Assembly: GCF_025133575.1 (NCBI RefSeq)
Contig: NZ_CP104011.1
Coordinates: 5,030,965-5,094,964 of the forward strand
From: Pseudomonas sp. GCEP-101
GTDB taxonomy: Bacteria > Pseudomonadota > Gammaproteobacteria > Pseudomonadales > Pseudomonadaceae
Direction: 5' to 3'
DNA: 64,000 nucleotides
This document shows, one piece after another, positions 54,585 through 61,600 of the stretch. The position numbers and the translations under genes are program-made. Numbering within the stretch: the stretch's first letter is position 1; each line of letters begins with the position of its first letter. The notes under the pieces were generated by a model. The model did not search any database. It was not told the DNA's origin and saw only the letters and a program-made list of their open reading frames with translations.

Positions 54585-55499
54585 TTACTCGCTGCGTACG
54601 CCGCGAATCACCAGCTCGACGCGGCGGTTCGGGGCGTTGCAGGCGATGCGCGCATTGCGCGAACCGCTGTTGCAGGTCACCACCGGTTCGCTGCTGCCAC
54701 GGCCGCTGGCCCTCACCGCCTGGCTGTTGACGCCCAGGTCGAGCATGACGCGGCGGACCGTTTCGGCGCGGGCCTGGGACAGGCGCAGGTTGGAGCTGGC
54801 GCTGCCGATCGGGTCGGCATGGCCCACCACGTCGATGCTCTCGACGGTGCCGGCCTGGTGGCCGATCTGGTCGACGATCTTGCTCAGCTCGGCGCGGCCC
54901 TGCGGAGTGATGTCGTTGTAGGAGCTCTTGCCGAAGTTGAACAGCACGTCGCTGCGCAGGCTGATCTTGGTTTCGGTCTGGATCTGGCAGGGCACCACCG
55001 AACTGGCGCGGCTGATCACGTGGATCTGCTTGCGCAGGCCTTGCAGGCTGCGCTCGGCGTCCGCGCCGGTGTGTACGATCGGGGTGCTCTGGTTCGGCGC
55101 GATGGGCGCTTCCAGCACGTAGGTCTGGCCACCGTCGAGCTTCGCGAAGCTTTGCGGGTTGCGCTTGCCGGTGTACAGCGGCGCGTCGCCGATGTAGGAC
55201 TCCACCGAGTGTTCGCCCGGAGCGACGCAGAAGGTGGTGTAGCCGCCGGGCATCAGGGCACTTTGCAACTGACCGTCGATGTAGACATGGGCGGCCTGCT
55301 GGCCGGCGTCGTTGCCGCGGAACATCACGATCTGCGACTGCTGCTTGACTACCGATTCCTTGTGGTAGGTCTCGCCGTAGATGTTCTGGTTGTCGCTGAA
55401 GGCAAGGCTCAACGGCGAATGCAGGCAGGCTGCAACGGCCAGCGCGGACAATGCCAGGGGCCACTGGCGCTTGGCTTTGGGGGAATTCATCGAAATCAT
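54585..55499 (-). CDS. OmpA-domain outer-membrane protein next to the adhesin
   Basis: A 304-residue protein from the ATG at 55499 (GAGAA lies 8 nt upstream; an ATG three codons on is an alternative). A signal peptide (PLALSALAVAACLHSPLSLA) leads to an N-terminal domain of about 120 residues (RGNDAGQQAAHVYIDGQLQ, APGEHSVESYIG), then a C-terminal OmpA-like peptidoglycan-binding domain (DVLFNFGKSSYNDITPQGRAEL; DVVGHADPIGS; NLRLSQARAETVRRVMLDLGV; APNRRVEL). It follows the giant adhesin by 153 bp on the same strand. I infer it anchors or assists that adhesin; the alternative is a general envelope protein. Confidence 0.82.
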   Translation of the reverse strand: MISMNSPKAKRQWPLALSALAVAACLHSPLSLAFSDNQNIYGETYHKESVVKQQSQIVMFRGNDAGQQAAHVYIDGQLQSALMPGGYTTFCVAPGEHSVESYIGDAPLYTGKRNPQSFAKLDGGQTYVLEAPIAPNQSTPIVHTGADAERSLQGLRKQIHVISRASSVVPCQIQTETKISLRSDVLFNFGKSSYNDITPQGRAELSKIVDQIGHQAGTVESIDVVGHADPIGSASSNLRLSQARAETVRRVMLDLGVNSQAVRASGRGSSEPVVTCNSGSRNARIACNAPNRRVELVIRGVRSE

Positions 55500-55619
55500 G
55501 TGAACTGTTCTCTGGTTGGCTCCGCCGCTCGGGCGAAGCAGCATGAATAGGCGTCCGGATTCGAAGGCAGAGCCGGCCGGCCATCCTTGCGGATAAGCCG
55601 GCGGCCCTGGGGGCGATTC

Positions 55620-55642
55620 GGGGGCGGGACGTGCCCGCCCCC
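55620..55642 (-). terminator. GC-rich hairpin just after the adhesin stop
   Basis: GGGGGCGGG (55620-55628) and CCCGCCCCC (55634-55642) form a perfect 9-bp stem 10 bp past the adhesin stop. No T-run follows on the minus strand, so partial readthrough into the OmpA-domain gene is plausible. Confidence 0.45.
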
Positions 55643-55652
55643 TCGCCGCTTG

Positions 55653-58600
55653 TCAAACGACGGTACTGGTCACGGCCTGCTTGATCAGGACTTCGGCATC
55701 CAGCGTGCTGTAGCTGTAGACCTGGTAGGTCGCCCCACCGATGCTGGTAGTGCCGGCGCTCTGCCAGGTGCCGACCGCGGCACCGTGGTCGTGCAGACCG
55801 TAGAGCTCCACCTTGTCCCCGGCATCGCCATCCACCAACACCTGGACCTTGCCGTCCTTCTGGAACATGTCGGTTTCGCCCAAGTGCAGCACGTCGTTGA
55901 GCGAAAGCTTCAGCGTGTTGTTGCCGGTGCCGGTGATATCGAACTTCTCGATGCTGCTGATCTTGGCCGCGCCGCTGTCGCCGGTGAGCGAACGCAGGTC
56001 CAGGACCTGGTTGGCGCCGGTCAGCTTCAACGTGTCCACGCCTGCGCTGCCGAAGATATGCGCCGTGTCCTGGAGGAAGTAGGCCGTGGGATCAATGGAC
56101 ATCGAGATCACACCGTTCGACACCGACGCTTGGGAAACCTCGGACGAGATACTGGTGACATACATGCCCGACTGGTCCCCCGTAATCTCGATACGCCCAA
56201 TGACGTTGCCATTGGCTTCGTAACTGAACGACTGGATGTCGTAGGTCCCGATGGTGTTGGTCATCGTGACCGTATCCAGCAGGCTACCCGAAGTGTCGTA
56301 TACCTTGAGCACCCCGCTGTTACCGGCAGTAGCTTCAATGCCGGTCACGTTCACTTCGATGCTGGACCGGGCCGTGTCGAAGGTGACCACCGCCGTCTTG
56401 GCACTGTCCACGAACATCGACCCCAGCATGGCGTTCACCCACACCGATCCCGCTGCGGTCTGGCTTGCCGCACCGCTGATGGTGAAACCACCCTCGGTGC
56501 TGTGATAGCCCGCCAGCGACGCGCCGCTCTTGAAGGTGTTGTTGGCGAAACTTTGCGCGTAGTCCTGCATGCTGTAACTGATGACCCGATCGTCGAAGTA
56601 GGTTTCCCAGTTGTGATCCAGCAGGTTCTGCCCCGTGACGGCCTCTGGCGCCAGTACCGTGGTGAAGTTGTCGATCAGCGCACCCCATGCATCACTCCAG
56701 ATCACCACCTTGCCAATGCTCAAGCCCTCCGGCGCGGTGTAGTTGATCTGCTCGGCACTGGTCTTGGTTGCGGCGCTGTTGGTGCAGTTACGCTCGAAGA
56801 TGAGATTGCCGTTGGTGTCGTACACCTGCAGCTTGGAGTAGTTGCCTGGCTCGTTCTCCACCCCCCACATGTCGTAGGAGAAATACTTCACTGGTTGGTC
56901 GAAGGTGAAAGCGGCCCACTGGGTTCCCATGCTGCTTGCGCTGTTGGCGCCGATGTACAAATACGGCCCGCTAGGCATCGGCACAGTGCTCGTATTGTTC
57001 ACCGTCACAGTACCCTTGGAGGTAATGGTGAAATGACCCTCCGGGCAGTAGAAGCTGCCTGATTTACCGACCAGGTTGGTGAAGGTCTCGGTATAGCCTG
57101 GAGCGTAATGAATCTGGTTGAACTTGATCGAGTCGAGACGAATTCCCGCACCGCCAAGATCGACGCCATCGCTGTAGATCATGACCTTGCCGATATCGGC
57201 TGACGTCGGAGCGGTGAAGCTGTACAGCGTCGATGCAGCCTTACCTCCGGTACCATCGGCCAGCGCCATGGTGTCCGACAGGATATTGCCGGCCGTGTCG
57301 TACACCACCACTCGCGACCCACCGGCGGTGTTCTGCAAACCGCTGATATTGACGGAGAAGCTGCTGACCGGCGTCGTGAAGTTGACCTGGGCGTAGCTCG
57401 TCGATGGGCCAGCCAGGTTCAAGCCGGCGTTGGCGTAAGTGCTCGCCGCACCAATGGAAAGCGTGTTGTTGGAGGTAACGGTGAAGCCGCCCGCTTTATA
57501 GGTTCCATCCGCGCTGATAGCTCGCAGCATCCCGTCCTGAGCCAGGGTGCTCCACCCTTCGCCACGCATCTGGAAGATATCGCTGGGGCCACTCATCTGC
57601 CCTTCGGCGGTGACGATCTGTGCCGTTACCGCGAAGCTGAACGTGGTGCCTTGCAGCAGGGTTTGCTGCGCCGGCACCTTCGCCGTGACCGTGCCCGCTG
57701 CGATGTCCGCGGCGGTGAGCACCTGGTCATAGGTGGTGTCGCCCCAGATGATGTGCAAGGTGTCGCCTGCCTTGGCAAGCGTACCCGCCAGCGAAACCTG
57801 GACGTCGCTGCCATCAGCTGCTTTGGCCTGCGTGTAAGAACCCACGCCATCGGGAATACCGATGATGGTCGGCCCATTCCCCTTGTCTGCCAGGTAGGTG
57901 ACGGTCTGCGTGGCAATGTCCGACTGGACCTGGCCGTTATCGACAATGCGTGCCTGGATGGTCCAATCACCCGTGTGCATCGAGGTATCGACGGTCACCC
58001 AGTTCAAGCCACTGGTGACGGCATCCGTCCAGGTCGTGCCGTTATACGACACCTGGACCTTCTGGGTACCGGTCAGCGCCTGCTGGAGAGTCCCGTAAAC
58101 GCCCCGCCCCGCCGAACCATCCGCGGTGATGAAGTCGGTGGAGTGCGCCAGATCGATCGCCGTGTCCTTGCTCATGCTGGTGATCGTCACGCCGTTGAGC
58201 ATGACATCGTAGGCATGGGATGCGGTGATGTTGCCCGCGTTGCCGGCCGCGTCGTGCGCCACCAGGGTGGCATCGATGCTGTGGGTCGTCTCGTCCACCA
58301 GCTTGCTGCCAGGGACGTCCACGCTCCAGGTGCCGTCCGCCGCTACCGCCGCGGAATAGCTGGTGCCAGCGAGCTTGAAGCTGACCACGTCCCCCACCGT
58401 GAACTCGCCAACGACTTTGCCGCTGATGGTTTGTGGTGACTGGGCCTCCAGGGCGTTGAGAATGTTGTCGCTGGTGACGTTGTTGATGGTCAGTTGCGTG
58501 GTGTCGGGCGTCGGCGGAACGATATCCACCGAGTAGCCATGTGTCACGGTCACGGTGTTGGCGTTCCCCGCCGCGTCATGACCGATGACCGTGGCGACGA

Positions 58601-61600
58601 TCTGGTGGGCGGCATCGTCCACCAGGTCACTGCCCGGCACGGCAACGCTCCAGCTGCCATCCGCCGCAACGCTGGCGCTGTAGTCGTGGCCATTGAGGGT
58701 GAAGGTGACCTTGTCCCCTTGCAGGTAAGTGCCACCCACCTTGCCGCTGATGGTCTGGCTCTCCTTGGATTCGACCAGGTTGACGACGTCGTCGCCGGCC
58801 ACGGTGTCGATGGTCAGCGTGGTGGTGCCGGAGTCCGTCACCACGGTGTAGGCACGATCTGCCACGATGCTGCCAAGGTTGCCAGCAGCGTCATGGGCCA
58901 TCAGCACGGCGTGGATGTTGGTTTCCTTGGCGAGGTCCGAGCCCGCCACCGACACGCTCCAGTCGCCCGTGGCACTAACCTTGGCGCTGTAGGTCGTGCC
59001 ATTGAGGACGAAACTCACCACGTCATTGGGCATGAACTCGCCCGTTACCTTGCCACTGATGGTTTGTGGTTGTTGCGCCTCTTCCTTGTTGACAATGTCG
59101 TCACCAGCAATGACGTTGATGGCCAGCTTGGTGGTGCTGTCATCCGGCGGAGACAGGTCCACCGTATACGGGTGGTTCGCTGTCACGCTGGAACTGTTGC
59201 CAGCCACATCGTGTGCCACCAGAGTGGCGTCGATGCTGGTGCCCTTGGCCAGATCGGTGCCCGACACCTGCACGCTCCACTCGCCCGTGGCGTTGACCGC
59301 CGCACTGTAGGCGGTGCCGTTGAGGGTGAAGGTCACCAGATCGCCCGCCAGGAACTCACCACCGGCCTTGCCGCTGATGGTCTGGTTGGTCATGGCTTCG
59401 GAGGCGTTGACGATGTCGTCGCCGGCCACCACGTTGATGGTCAGCGTGGCTACCGGGTCGATGACGTCGACACTGTACGGACGGGTCGCCGTGACCGTGG
59501 CTTCGTTGCCCGCGGCATCATGGGCGATGAGGGTCGCATCGATGCTGCTGCCCTTGGCCAGGTCGGAACCGGCCACCTGCACGCTCCAGCTACCGGTCGC
59601 GCTGACAGCGGCGCTGTAGGCGGTGCCGTTGAGCGTGAAGCTCACCACATCGCCGGTCACGAACTCGCCACCGACCTTGCCGCTGATGGTTTGGAGCTGC
59701 TGCGACTCGGCCTTGTTGACAATGTCGTCCCCTGCCACCACGTTGATGGTCAGGGTCGCCACCGGCGGCGCCAGGTCGACGCTGTACGGACGGGTGCCGT
59801 GGACATCGGTGGCGTTGCCGGCCGAGTCATGCGCCACCAGGGTCGCATTGATGCTGCTGCCCTTGGCCAGGTCGCTACCGGCTACCTGTACGCTCCAGTT
59901 GCCCGAACCGTCGACCGTCGTGCTGTACACAGTACCGTTCAGCGTGAAGCTGACAATATCGCCGGCGAGGAACTGCCCCGTTGCCTTGCCGCTGATGGAC
60001 TGGGCCTGCTGGGACTCGGCGATGTTGACCACGTCGTCGCCTGCCACGGCATTGATGACCAAGCCGGCCACCGGCGGCGTGATTTCCACCGTGTACGGAT
60101 GGCTGGCCGTGACAGTGGCTTCGTTGCCGGCGGCGTCGTGCGCCACCAGCGTGGCGTCGATGCTGTTGGCCTTGGCCAGGTCGCCGCCGGCCACCTGCAC
60201 GCTCCAGTCGCCGGCGGCATTCACCGTGGCTTTGTAGTCGGTGCCATTGAGGGCGAAGCTGACAACGTCACCCACCATGAACTCGCCGCTGACCTTGCCG
60301 CTGATGGTCTGCGGGGTCTGCGATTCGGCATAGTTGAGGATGTCGTCGCCGGCCACTACGTTGATGGTCAGAATGGCCACTGGCGGGGTGGTGTCCACGG
60401 TGTAGGCGCGATCCGCCACGACGCTGGCGACGTTGCCAGCCGTGTCATGAGCCTCCAGGGTGGCGTGGATGTTGGTTTCCTTCGCCAGGTCGGCGCCCGA
60501 GACGGTGACGCTCCAGTTGCCGGTGGAATCCACCGCCGCACTGTAGGTCGTGCCGTTGAGGGTGAACTTCACCAGGTCGCCCTTGATGAACTCGCCGCCA
60601 GCACGACCACTGATGGTCTGCGGGCTCGCGGCTTCCATCGAGTTGACCACGTCGTCGCCGGCCACCACGTTGATGGTCAATGTGGCCGCGGGCGGCGTGA
60701 TGTCGACGCTATAGAGGTGGCTGGCCGTGACGCTGGCGCTGTTGCCGGCGACGTTGGTCGCCACCAGGGTGGCATCGATGCGGTGGGCCGGGTCGGCCAC
60801 CAGCTCCGAACCTGGAACGTTGATGCTCCACTTGCCCTGGGCGTCGAGGGTGCCGCTGTAGCTGACGCCATTGACCACGAGGGTGACCACGTCACCAGCA
60901 CGGCCACCGGTGGAACCACCGGTGACGGCCTGGTCGACCTTGGATTCCTCGAGGTTGACGATGTCATCCCCGGCGACGATGTTGATGTACAGCGAGGCCA
61001 CCGGCGGAGTGACGTTCACGGTGTAAGGGTGGTCCGCCACGACGTTGGCGCTGTTACCCGCCGCATCATGGGCCACCAGGGTGGCGTGGATGTTGGTTTC
61101 CTGGGCGAGGTCCGCACCGGCGACCACCAAGCTCCACTTGCCATCCGCCGCTACCGCTGCGCTGTAGGTGGTGCCGTTCAAGGTGAAGCTGACCACGTCA
61201 TTGGCCATGAACTCGCCCGAGGCCTTGCCGCTGATGGTCTGTGGCTTGGTCGATTCATCAGTGTTGAGAATGTTGTCACTGGTGACGTCATCAATGCTCA
61301 ACGTCGCCACCGGCGGCACGGTATCGACGGTATAGGCGCGGTCGGCGCTGACGCTGTTGAGGTTGCCGGCGTCATCGTGGGCTACCAGGGTGGCGTGGAT
61401 GTTGGTTTCTGCCGCCAGGTCGGAACCTGCTACGTCGACCTTCCAGGTGCCATCGGCACTCACACTGGCGCTGTAGACATGGCCATTGAGGGTAAAGCTG
61501 ACCAGGTCACCGACGGTGAAACCGCCCGCGCCTACGGCCTTGCCGCTGATGGTCTGGCTCTCCTTGGATTCAGCCAGGTTCACCACATCGTCGCCAGCGA

